A DNA stretch of 64,000 bases from Endomychus coccineus (taxonomy: Eukaryota > Arthropoda > Insecta > Coleoptera > Endomychidae), in assembly GCA_958510875.1 (NCBI GenBank), contig OY294067.1:29810912-29874911 (forward strand), read 5' to 3'. Positions within the stretch are counted from its first letter, which is position 1. Every line of letters begins with the position of its first letter. Below, piece after piece: positions 12,234 to 25,400 of this stretch. The translations under genes and the position numbers were made by a program. The notes below the pieces were generated by a model. That model had not been told where the DNA came from and did no database searches. It saw nothing but the letters and a program-made list of their open reading frames with translations.

Positions 12234-12787
12234 AATCTGGTACTCGTGGGTTTCAGAGGACGCCAAATAAGATGGTTTAGTTAGTTTCAAATTATGCGAT
12301 AGAGGCCGCTGAGTGTGCGACTTTTCGGCGTTTCTTTTAGCCTTAACTTTTTTGAGAATGATTTTTTTGTTGTCTTCGCACATTTTTCTGGTTTACAATT
12401 TTATTTCAAACAAATAATGTACTCTTGTTGAGGGTCTCAAAATTCCACCACTTTCGAGAAAAACTCGTTTAAATGAACATACGCGATTTCGGTAGTAAGT
12501 AAATTTGTTAATGAGTTTTTATTATGTTCATTTAAACGCGTTTTTCTCGAAAACGGTGAGATTTCGAGACCCTCAACAAGAGTAAATTATTTGTTTGAAA
12601 TAAAATTGTAAGCCAGAAAAATGTGCAAAGACAACAAAAACATCATTCTCAAAAAAGTTAAGGCTAAAAGAAACGCCGAAAAGTGGCCCACCCAGCGCCC
12701 CCTACCGTATAATCTGAAACTAACTGAATCATCTTATTCGGCGTCCTCTGAAACCCCCGAGTACCAGATTTCAACGAAATATCTGTA
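12217..12787. mobile_element. Palindromic foldback element (TACAGATATTTCG ends)
   Basis: This 571-bp nearly perfect inverted repeat has arms of about 270 bp beginning TACAGATATTTCGTTG and ending with the reverse complement. A TA on either side fits a TA target duplication. The arms contain the motif TTTCTCGAAAACGGT. The element has no open frame. It truncates the Copia pol gene, and no Copia sequence resumes on the other side. If transcribed it would form a long hairpin. Confidence 0.85.
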
Positions 12788-13495
12788 GCTGCATAGAGGC
12801 TACAGCAAAAAAAAAAAGCTGATTATTTTTGTAAAATCTACCGTCCCCTGCATTTACGGGAGGTCTTTCTGAAACACCCTCTATAAACTATAAGCTGGTT
12901 GTATTGCAACTTTAGAAAACAAATTATGGAATTTATTAATTACTGAAAGGTGATAAGTCAAACTATCATCTATGAACAGGAGCTATTTTATATCTAAATG
13001 GTGTAGCTGAATCTGCCGCGGTATACCTATTTGTTTATGTGGGTTTTCTGTATATGTCGAAATCCGATCTTTTATAATGTTAATATCAAAGAAAGGAAGC
13101 TGATTAAAACGTAATACGACAAAAAATGGTCTTTATTTGTTACCATTGAAAATAAGAATGGCACATTGACCCATCCTACAAATTAAATTTATAACAAAAC
13201 AGAAAACATATTTCTAAAATTATGGAAAACATACATAAAACAACTTTATATGATAAAAAAATGAATTAAAACTAAATAACATGCATAAAAACACTTATAA
13301 TTCCAGGCTTCACTTATAAGGCTAACTTTAAAAAAGTTACATTCACAGCCTTGCATTTTAAACACGTAATACTGATTTCTTATAAAAAAAATAACAGAAA
13401 TAAAACAAATTAAATAAGAGCAACGATAAATTATGAATAACATTTCTTTTCCGAAAACAAACTAAATTAAACGGGAAACTTAAAAATTTGATTCT
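12788..13495. other. Intergenic / REV3L downstream sequence
   Basis: AT-rich sequence downstream of the REV3L stop codon (minus strand, 13496), presumably with its 3' UTR. No exon is visible. A string ACACCCTCTATAAACT near 12876 resembles the end of another short repeat, but I cannot define a unit. Confidence 0.4.
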
Positions 13496-16400
13496 TCAAA
13501 AATAATCGAAATCCTGACGAGAAAGGATCTGTCGCACATAATCTGCTTGTTGAACATCTCGCGTTGTTTGATTGCGGCGATAAAGAACAGAACAATCCAG
13601 GGAAACACATTTTGAATCGGTTGGAATTTGACTACACGAATAACAAATCTACAACAAAGGATACTTATTATTAGCGTTGTTACAGTGTTTTGATACCCAA
13701 TATTAAGCTGAACAAATGAATCGATCAATTCAGATCATAATCGTACTAACAAATTGAATACGCACTGGCTCTTAGTTATACTGATTCTGAAGGTCAAAAT
13801 TGAATGAAAAGTGACAGTTTTTATTGTATAAAAGCAAATAACATAGAAAATGTTTTTATGTATTGTCTTATGTGGACACAATGTGTGCACACGTATAGTT
13901 CGGGACATTAGAGATCGCCTAGCAGAAGAATCAAGTTCATCATATTTTGACATCTGTTGAGCGGTAGACATGCTGCTGAGCGATGCAATATTATCCTGAT
14001 ATCCAACTATTACCTCTCTTGCCGCACTGGCTAACTCTAATGTCCAGCACAGTACTGTATACACTTATCTACCCTAGGCATGATATGTAAAACAAGTACT
14101 GGAAAAAACATATTCTATGGTAAAACTCAGTAACTGAATCAATTTTTGCTGGGATAGTAGGAGTCTTTCCACATCTATATGTTTCTAACTATTTGCAATA
14201 TATTTTCGGTTAATACTGTTAGATCACATATTTTTATAATAACGATATTAACTTACCAAGTTGCAATCACTGTTAGACTGTTCCCAATACCTAATTTTTT
14301 CATTCAATAGGACCGTTGTCTCCATCGGTTTTGCAACGCACCCATCACATAAGTCATTTTGGGTTTGCACCCCGCAAACTGCACAAATTGTTGAAATAAA
14401 ATACTGAGAAATCGTCGACTTCTTAGTAGGAGATATGGTTGGTAAGTATTGAACTAGCTTGCGCGGCATCAGGTTGAACCTAAAATTAACGTTATCCTTC
14501 AAGAATTATAATGAATTTCCTGACGCAGAATCTAAATATGACCAGATATGATAATATATAACCACGAAAAGAAATATTTTCTCTCATGTTTAAAATATAC
14601 TTGAATAATGACAGAGCTATATTTCACAACCCATAAAGTGTGCAGTTAATCTGAGATTCACAACCCATAAAGTGTGCAGTCATCTGACTTAAGAAATCAT
14701 TCTTGGCACACGTATAGTAGGCGTATGTACCTATAGAAAGAATCTAAATATGACCAGATACGATGATATATGGCCCTAAAAAAAATTCTCTCACGTCTAA
14801 AATATACTTAAAATAATGACCGAGCTGTATTTCTGAACCTATAAAGTGCGCCGTAGGGTGGCCCTTATTTTTCGAGTTTTCAAATATTATCGCGGCACCT
14901 TTTCATTCGATTCTCTACTATAAAACAGGAAATAGTAATTTTTCTTATTTTTTGGACCAAATTTAGAGGTCGCTACCAGTTGTCAAACTAACGAAAAATT
15001 ATTGTATGGCCACTTCGACTATGAATATCACTAATTGATACATAAATATCTCGGATTTGACAGAAAAGTGCGGTTTATCTTCTTTGTTTTGTCATTTCTT
15101 TTGTCATCCACCACCGCCAGCGAAGAAGAAACTACAACTGATCCAGAAGTTCTATCAGAATCTCCGAAAGTGCAGCCACCCCAAAAACGAGCTCGAAAAG
15201 ACATTATTAGCATCCAACTAGCTTCTAGTCTTGATGTCTCTAAATTGAGTGACAGAAAAGCAACTATGGTCGTAACATCTACTTTGAAAAGTGCTGGATG
15301 TGATCCATCAGAGTTTAATGTCAACAGATCTTCTATTCGTCGGCACCGTTTGAAAAATTGAAAAGCAGTTGCAGAGCCTTTCAAAAGCGACTTCGAACCT
15401 AATTTGGCATAAACAACTCAATGGGATGGTAAGTTAATTGAAGATATTACTGAGCAGGAAACTGTAGATCAGCTGCAAATTTTGGTATCGGGAGATGGGA
15501 TTGATCAACTTCTAGCTGTTCCAAAACTGGAACGTGAAACAAGTGTAGCATGTGCGTCAGCTATCTACGAAACAATAAATTTATGGAATTTGAGCGATAA
15601 AGTTAATTGTTAAGAAATGGAGTTTGTGTTCTTTTAGAGCGAAAAATGGAGAAAGACATGCTTTGGCTTGCGTGTCGCCATCACATAATGGAAATTATGT
15701 TATCAGCTGTAGTGGATCAATCGCTCGGTTCGTCTAGTAGTCCTGATTTTAAATGATTCAAAAGGTTTAAGAAAAATTGGGTCAGCATTGACCAAAGCGA
15801 CTACAAAACAATAGCTGATGACAGCGAATCAAGTATCCTTGTCGAGTCCGTTGCAGACAGAATTTCTTTTGCAAAAAAACAATTACAAGCACATCAACCT
15901 CGAGATGTCTGCAGGGAATTATTGAATCTCACAATCATTTTCTTACGAGGAGTCCCCGCAAAAGGCGTTCCATTTAGGACACCTGCTAGTCTACATCGAG
16001 CTAGATGGATGGCAAGGGCTTTGTACTGTTTGGAAATCCTATTGAAACATCAGTTTAAACTGTCAAAAAAAGAAGAGAAAGCCGTAAGAGAAATAAGCAT
16101 TTTCACAGTGATGATATATGTAAAATATTGGTTTCAAGCCTCTACCGGATGGTCAGCACCAAGAAACGACTTACAATTATTGAAAGATCTTACAGCCTTT
16201 GGAACAATAAATCAAATAATTGCTACTGTTGCCCTAAAAAAATACTGGGCCATTTGTGGTATTTGTCAGAGGAACTGGTCTTTTGCATTTTTCGACGATG
16301 AACTTCCAGTACAAGATAAAAAGAGAATGCACTAAAAATTGAGGCCATAGAAGATTGCCCGAAAGGAATAAACATTGATGTCAAGCACATCGACGAAAAA

Positions 16401-19400
16401 AACATTTAGGACTTCGTAACTAGCAACTCTTTACGATTCTTCCAAATTCTGGGAATCTCATCAAAGTTTTTGAATAAAGATGTGGAAACTTGGAACGATG
16501 ATGCTGATTTTGTGGCTGCAAAAAAATCGTTCATTCGATGCGAGTAGTGACCGATATAGCTGACCGATGAAGAACAAAATCAATATCTGCTTTTATTGGT
16601 GAAGGAGTATAGGAAAAAATACCTTAACACTAACAAATCAACACTTGTATCTTTATAATAAATGATTTTGATGTTTTGATAATATGTTCTAATTTGTAAT
16701 AATAACAATATTTTAACACTCTTCACTTCCTGACTTATAAATAACTAATTCAGAAATTTTGAGTATTTAGTTGATATTCAAACCTTGGTAGCAGCGACCT
16801 TCAAAAGTTATTTAAAAATTATGAAAAAAATACTGAATTTTTCTTTCAAGGTATATAATCAAATTATGGGGTGCCCCGTAAAATAAAAGGAGAACACTTT
16901 TTTCTTGATAATAAGGACCACCCTAGTGCGCAGTCATCTGACTTAAGAAATCATACTTGGCACACTTGTAGTAGATTCTTGTACCTATACATGACCGGAT
17001 GTGATGATATTTGGCCCTTCAAAAAAATTACATTGGAAAGCATTGGGTTAAAATTCAATTGGCCTTAGATCGGCAACAAATTCCTTGAGACTTTTTTCTC
17101 TGAATTGTGTAAGATTTTGAAATAATCATTTAGGTTATGGTTGTCGATAATTAAATGTTCTGCAAAAGTTGAATCAGTTTTATTATCGAAGAAGCTACGC
17201 CTATGGTCTTTGATTAATTTTTTTCCAAGTGTTTCCTATCTGACTAATTTATATCTTAGGGCCTGACTCACATGTCACCTTGTTAACCCCACATTTGTCT
17301 CCATCGGATGATTAATCTTTATTATTTTTGATGATCTGTTGATATACGCTACGCCAATAGAATTAAAGAAGAAACACTTACCATTGATTGAGATCAGCCC
17401 CTATTAAATTAAAGCATCTATTAATGGGCGGAATAATGACTCTGGTGATATAATACAACGCGTTTGGGCGTAGAGAAGGATCGTTCAATAGTTCTATAGG
17501 ACTTCTCACTAGACGAATTAAAGGTAATCCAGGTGATCCATTAACGATTACGTACGGAACACGTTCACTTCTCCTTGGTTCGTTACGCTTGTCTACAGCC
17601 ATCCACTTCCTGAAATTTTCCACAATATTTCATGCTTTTCACTTAATTTTCCAATACGGAAGATACATTTATACGGATACACGTTACTAACCTTGCTAGT
17701 TCTAAGGAAGGAACGCAAGCACCAGGTTTGTATCCTGAAACACCCCGGTATTCTTTGGCGAAAGTGAGATCTTGAAGACTTATTCTACCGGATAAAATTT
17801 TATTGAATTGTCGCAACACGTATTTCTTAATTAAACTAACATCTTTGGTTTCGAACAAAAGTCTCAAGCACTTTTCCAGCATCTACAAATGAAATTTATT
17901 TTTATTGGTGATGGGAAACTTCCAGACGATAATGTCAGAGGTTTTTTTAATCCTCAAGTATGTCCGGAAAGTCAGTGTGTTTGTCTGAACGTTATAAGAA
18001 ACATACCTTTGATACAGCAGGACAACCATCTCTCCGCACAGTTTCAATACCCTTAGCGTCATAAACCGGTTCCGCCTGGTCCACACTTTCGTACATGTAT
18101 CCCACATATCGTTTTTTAGTTTGCAGTATGCAAGGATGATACACTTTCTCAAACTTCAGTTTAACAGGATCTGGATTATCGTTGGTTACGGCTTCGGCTA
18201 TTTGTTTCCCAATTTTGAACGCTTCCTCCCTACTCCTTCCGGCCACCAAAACAAACAACGAATCGGTATCACCGTATACGACTTTCGCTCCCCATTCTAC
18301 ATTTTCGTCAACCATAGTGATCGCCCGCTGTAGTGTTTCTCGACCTTTACTAACCACACTATCAGCTATTTCAACAGACGGCATTCGCCCACTAAAATTG
18401 GCAGAAGTGTAACCGTAAGTAACATTTGCAATGAGTTTTAACCCCAATTGTCGACTATGCAACACCTTCTGCAAAACAGAATCATTCTTATTCTCCTTCA
18501 TTGAATTCTTCACCATCAATCTTGTATCGAGTATTTCTCTCAACATTCTCGGTAATATACCGTCCCTTACTTGTTTCTTAACGAAACCGACTCCACAAGG
18601 AGAAAAATTCAAGTTGTCACTCTTGGTCAACATTTTAATCCGACGATGAGATACCTTAAGTTGTGTCGCTCCAAAATCAAATGGTGCGTTTTTGCCTAAA
18701 TTTTCAACTCGACCGACGCAAGTTGAAAAACAATAATTATAAGCTATCATCACCGAAGGATATAAGCTTTGAAAATCCAAAACGATCACGGGATCTACGT
18801 ACAGTTTAGATTCTGGTTCTAGAATAAGAGGGATATACTCGGGTGCCCTCATTTTGGCCCTCTGTTGGATACTGGGCGAAACTGCAACGTAACTCAACGG
18901 TTTTGCAAGTCTCAACATCATCGACTCCACGCGGAACTGGGAACCTCTAGAGAGAACCTCATAAAAGAGTATCCCAAAAAGCCTTGCTAATTCGCTGGTA
19001 CGTCCTATTAAATCTAATTGGTTCAGTAGTTTCATCACACCTTGTACCCTAAACATGTAGTAATTAACTGTGCGATGTCGATGCAGCGACGAGGGATGGT
19101 CCCACCAAAATGATAAATCTCGGAACGAATAGCACGGTGTTCGCTGATGCAAAATGTGATAGACGATATTTTCGAAGGTGTAACTTTGTAAAGGGATTTC
19201 GTGTCGTAAAAGTCGCCAAAAATCCAACAATATTCGTCCAACAATTTTCAAATCGTTACTTTCCGGATCTTTATGTTTGAAATGTTTATCCTTCACCCTG
19301 GATAATAGCACCGGTAAGTTAGTCCCTAGAACATATGCTCGTTCTACGAGATATCCCCACGATGACATCTGTATTTCGTAGCCTATCAGAATATCTGGAT

Positions 19401-22400
19401 CCCAGTCCTGAACAAATTTGACAAATTCTTTGATCAACTCATCTTCTGATTGGGCGTATTTTACGTCAGATGTAACTCCCGCCCCTTCGAGTATAGGCGC
19501 GGGAGACTTATTAGGACTTGTGGGGATAGAATTTATGGCGAATAAACCTTCACACTTTTTAGGTTTAGAGCAAGAATCATCAAAATCATTATGGAGGGAG
19601 TAGAAAATTGCTCGGATGGAATCGTGTTCGGGATTCGGTTTTAAATCGCCTCTAGTTCGAATATGCAGTTCCATCGCGAGAATAGTTACATGATTGTGTC
19701 CTATCGACGTTCTAGCGTTTTGCAAATCCTGAATAGAATTCTTGAAACCGTAGGTATTATTTAAACTTGTACCGGATAGTCGATAGGAATTTTCTTTGGT
19801 TTGGGACAACAAAGCAGATTTTAGAAGTAGAGGATTCTTCAGCTTTCGGGCCTTTTTCCCGTTTAGAATGGGACTGGTTCTACAGGAAGACACAGACGAT
19901 TTAGGTGTCGTTTCGTTGCTTTCACTAACAATATCTTCTTTAGTGTACTCAGGAGTTAAAGGCGTCAAAGTCAGTGATACATCCGATTCATCATCATCTC
20001 GATTAGGGCTTGACTGAAGGTAAACTTTTCTTCTATTAGGCTTAGGAGGATCCACTACTACATTGATACTTTTCACTTTCAACCAAGAAATTACTGTTTC
20101 CTTACTTGGAGGTTTCTTCAATGGCTCAATTACACAATTTCTTTCTTTACAAAACGACAATTTCAGCATTTTTGTGTTGGTTTTTAAGGAATGTTTACTA
20201 GGTAGAGTTTCACTTGAATATATTTTCCTGTATTGTTCTATGCCGTCAAAACTTGTTTCAAACTCGGGTTTATCGACAGAAGTATTACTCTTAATTTTCA
20301 AGACATTACGACCTACTTCAACCATACCTGTGATATCTTCGACGTTGCTATAAAACGGTTCCTGATGACTGAATTTCGGAATTTTCAAACTCTTCAAGCT
20401 TTGTTCAACTTCGAACCTCGTAGGTGCCTTTGATTGTGGTTCATAAGATCTAACTATTTTGGAATCGTTCGAATTTTCTTTAATTTCAACGAAATCAATT
20501 ATCCGTTGATAGGGTGTAAGCTGGAAGTTGCATCCATAACTATCTTCCAACACTAAATTCGAAGAATCTTCATTCAAATTTTCTGGTTTGGTAGATAGTT
20601 GAACGTTCTGCAAATTACTGACAGAAGAGGAATCTGATAATACAGCAGAAGGCTTCTTGACAAAATTCGTTTCGTCACAATACTCTAAATTCAATCTTTG
20701 AAAATCCTCCTTCGTATTTTCTACGTCGTAAGAAATTGTTGATCTTAGTGCATTTTGAGAGAAACTATCTGAGGAACCACCTGTTAAGACTCGTTCTTCA
20801 TCGATGGGTACTGCCTTCTGGGAAGATTGTTCTGGAGAGTTAATAGGCGAAGTACTTTTCCAGAGTTCTCCACTGGAAACTTGAGATTGAATCAATGAAG
20901 CATTGTTGAAGAAAGTTTTTGAAGTTCCTTCCATAGGCTTATGATTTCCTTCTATATCATATTGGGCTGATTTTGATAGTTGTTGCATCTTCTCATGTAT
21001 GATATTCACATTTGAAGATAATATATTATTTGATGCGGATTGACGGTTAGTGCTCTTTTTTTCTACCAAATTCGTGAAGACTGCATCTTCATCTAATTGA
21101 TTATTTCTATGATTATCGATATACGGTTTACTGATTATTTCATCAATATCAGTAATCAATAAATTCTGTTCGCTAGAAGTTTTGGTGGCACATAACAGTT
21201 TCTCTTCTATCACAGTGGTTTCGAAGGAACTTTGGAAATTCAATTTACACTTAACTTTGTCGATATTGATGTCATGGTAAATTGGAAACTGCGACTTTAT
21301 TCTAGATTTGGTTTTATCCCCGCTGAAAGATTAATTCAGAATAAGTTTTCAAAATTTGTTGAAATGTTATATCGAGAGAGGTATACTAAAAACTACCATA
21401 CGCTATATTTCTTAAATAAAGTTGAGGTTACGTCAAAGCAGTAAAAAGAGAAACAAGGTCATGATTCTGTTATTAAGTTATCGAATATTCGGAAAATTTT
21501 CTTATAATGATTCTTGACCTAGGTATGAATGATAGGGAAATTCTTGGGAAACAAATCACATTAACATCATCAAAAGACGTTCGAAGACTAAGCGCGGGAT
21601 TCCTTAAACTAATTGCACTAAGCACTAAGCGTCTTTACTCTTTATAGCATTAATTTCAATTAACAATGTCTACGAAGGCTGGGTCAAAAGTTCCTGAAAA
21701 ATAAAACAGATGGCGCCACAATCGAAAATCCCATGTGACATTTGTGATGTACCATCTTTAACTAGAACGTATTAAAATTTTCACTGACATGTCATTCAGT
21801 TGTTTCGACACACCTTGAAAGCAAGCAACCTTGAAGATTTTTCTAAACAAGGAAAAAAGTGAATATCGCGTCATGATTCTAGAAAACATTTGTGCAAAAG
21901 AAAATAAATATTTACACCTAGTCTGAATAAACAATAATTTCAATAAATCAAGTTAACTAATTAGGTCAAGTATTTGGCCTAGTCGAGATAGTTTACAGCA
22001 ATTAAACAATCGGAAGTTTCAGAAGGGTTCGAATATAATTCAAATAAGAATATCTATTCGCGTGATAAGGTTGTTTACCTCGAACAGATGGTCTTCGGTA
22101 AAAAAAGTAAAGGCCAAGTGATGTATGATTGAAACATTGACCCGTAATAAGAAACTTGCAGAAATAAGTCAAGAGTTAGTCAGTATCTGGAGCACTGTCG
22201 ACACAGGTGGCTTTATTTATTTCGAATCGTGGAAATTTACGTGTTCGATAATAATATTCGAGTTCTTTAATAATCGGGTCAATTCCTCAGCACAAATAAT
22301 AAATTATTTGGTTTGCGGCACGGGAAGTCAGTAGTTTAGTAGTTTATTTTCCTCAACACAAATAATAAATTATTTGGTTTTCGGTACAGTAAGTCAGAAG

Positions 22401-25400
22401 GCAGGTGGTTTATTTTTCCTCAACACAAATAATAACTTATTTGGTTTTCGGTAAGTGAAGTAAGTTAGTACTGGAGTTAGTTGTACGATATTTACCTTCG
22501 GACTTGGTCAAAGTATATGAGTGGATCGTACGGAGCGCGAACGAAGTTCATAATGAAAAATAAAAATAAATTTTCGATAATTAACGGAGTTGAATTAATT
22601 AAATGGTCGGTAATAATGTATCTGAATCGTAGTGGCTTAGCGTTCGGACGGCTGATTCTTCAATCCTTTTCGTGTGAAATCCGTTCTCCTTTTATATTGG
22701 TTTTGGGCCAAAAGAAATAAAACGTCAGAGGTGGTCTGAGATTCTGGCAGTCAGCGCTGAATAGAATAAGAAATTTCTTATCTGTTAGTAGCTTCAACTT
22801 TTTCCACGTAGGATGTTCAAAACTTTGATGCGTTAGAATCTCAGCCTCGTCGGTGTTATTTCTTTTTCACCAGAGGAGTACATTAATTTATAAGTAACGA
22901 GGGCACTTCGTTACAAAAGTCAAAATTCCGTTCATTTGGTCAAGTTGTATGTGTTCTAGTCCAAGTTCTATCATGCTAAACAGACACCGGTTAGTTGAGA
23001 TTTTAATTGGAAGAACTGTTACCTAAGATGCTGTACATGTCTTCGAGCCCAACACCCAAATTGAAAGGAACCAACATCAACTAATTTCTAAACAATAATA
23101 TTTCTAAGATAATTTTAAATCATGTCATATTTTCATCACATAAGCACTCATTCTCTTGCAGATGTTATTTTGTGAGTTATCAGAAACTGACAAATGCTGA
23201 AGCTTCAAGGGTGTTAGTGTGTAGAGTTTATGTAAGACAGACATCATTAAATAAAACGATGAAAAGAAAAAACTTGTGTACTTCTGATTTCAGAATTGTG
23301 TGCCTGCATCAATACATTTGACAATCATTCAACGTACATAATAGTGCTTCATGATATTAAAGGGTTGCAATACTCTTAAATTATAAATCCAAGCAAACTA
23401 TTACAGCCCCATCCCTTATCCTCTTCATAAAACCTAGCACGTGCCCACAAAAAGCAAGCATAAACATAAATTCAATTTTACTCACGTGTTCTTTTTATTT
23501 ATTGAAACTGGTTGGTGCTTGTTTGGACAGTGACCTGATACAAAAATGCAAATGTTCTACTAGGTTAGCGCATCAAGAGATAATAATGCTTCAATTTGTC
23601 AAATTAATTCAGTCATGAGTGAACATTGAATATTCACAAAGCTTCTTGAACAATGGTTGATCAAAATTATTTCGATAATAAATTAACTAACTTCTGTATA
23701 CCGAATTAAATTACGTAAAATAGAATGAATCAGGATTAAATGTTAAATAAAATAACATTCCTTTTATTCCAAACAATATTCTACTGAAAATCAAATAAAT
23801 GAACCGTAATTAATTTTGCAAAATACCTGCAGGGACAGTCCTCAAGTTTTTTGAAGACGAAAGATTTATAGGCAGGGCTTCATATTTATCATTTGACTTA
23901 TTAGTTGATTTCTTCAGCTTAGATTGTGGTCTCTTCAAATCATCATTTTCTTCAGAGGAACTCGAATCGTTGGGCCCATCTAAAAGTAAAGTTTCACGAA
24001 TTTCACATTTTTCATTCCAGATGTATGACTTGCTAATATCGAATCCTCGATAATCGATTGCATCCTCATTCAGATGAGAGACATTCGCTAGAAGTTTGCT
24101 TTCGTCGATCATTCCATTGGTCATGACGGAATCGAGAGATGCCAAGTACTTTCTTTCCACTTCTCTCTGATTCTTGATTACATCATTGATATTTCTACCT
24201 CGTCCTTCCAAATTGAGCTTTCCGTTCTCATTTTTTCGAGATACTTCATTTCCATTTTTTTCTTTAGACTTCTTAATTTTGAGTCTAATGTTACCATTTT
24301 TATCCTGATATTCTCTTGATACTAACTCGTTGGTACTAACACAAGTTATTCTAAACGGCCAAGAAGTATTCGATGGATTATCTGTTGGTTTAAATTGTAT
24401 TTCGAAATGGGCCGATTTCTTAATGGAATCATCTCCATCCGGAGGAACGTATTTGTAAAAATCCCACTTCTGTTTGCTGGTCTGCCAGTTGGGTAATGTG
24501 GCGTCGCTTATAATTGTAATTTTGGATAATATATCGGTATCTAGGATAAGAACAATTTTCTAATAAATATTGAAGCAACAACATTATTATTTGCTTGACT
24601 AAATCATTGGTTCATTATAATAATATGTAATATAAATAGGGAGCGCATAAATTGTACTTGTATTATGCCAGTTTAACAAGTAAAGCATCGCGATAATCGT
24701 TCGCTTTATAATGTAAACAAGTGACAATCAACATCCTGTTTGATTCCCCAAAAAAAATACTAATCAAAAACATGCAAATACATATTTGAATCGATACAGC
24801 AGTTTGAGAACAAGCTGTGAAGTAAAAACGGACCTGTCAGTTTAAACAGAGTGCGTTTTTTGCATAGAGAAAGACCTTACTTGCTAAAGAGTTCCACAAC
24901 TTCGCTGTTCGATATAAAAATCAAGTCGGGTAGGAAGAAATGAGGCAGCTCTCGAGCTTGACAATGAAGCGAGGACTAGCTTGAACTCGTCTAGTCCGCC
25001 TATCTGGGATCTCTCATGGTAGAGCAACAGACGAGATTTCTGATAAACACCGACCATGGACATATCAATATAAATGGAGAGATCTATCACCTTTCTACGA
25101 TGTTCTAGAGAGACCAATGAACTCAGATGAAATGCAGAGAGGCGTAAGAAACTGCCTCTCACATCCTGTTGGAATGCCCAGCATTAGCATCCCTCAGGCT
25201 GGGTTCTGGGTTTCTGGCGGGCCACAAACCTGCTAGAATAGAATGGACTTCTGACCACGGGGCGCACAATGGGCCCAACTATGATGATGACCAATGAACT
25301 CGTAAGTGTGACATCATCAACCAGACGGATAGCTCTCTTCTGGATAGAATCCAAGGAGCTTCGGCGTATGTTTGGGAGCCGTACTCCTAACGTGTGAACA

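Noticed and set aside
13735..14064. 109-codon open frame on the minus strand inside the last REV3L intron (AREVIVGYQDNIASL...)
   Set aside because: It looks protein-like, but splicing 14257 directly to 13648 gives the conserved REV3 CysA-CysB spacing in phase. I recognise no family for the frame, and it has no splice support as a separate gene.
21640..21780. Possible mariner end (TGGGTCAAAAGTTCCTG and GATGGCGCCAC)
   Set aside because: Only one end-like string and no transposase-like frame or matching inverted end were found nearby, so I did not list it as an element.
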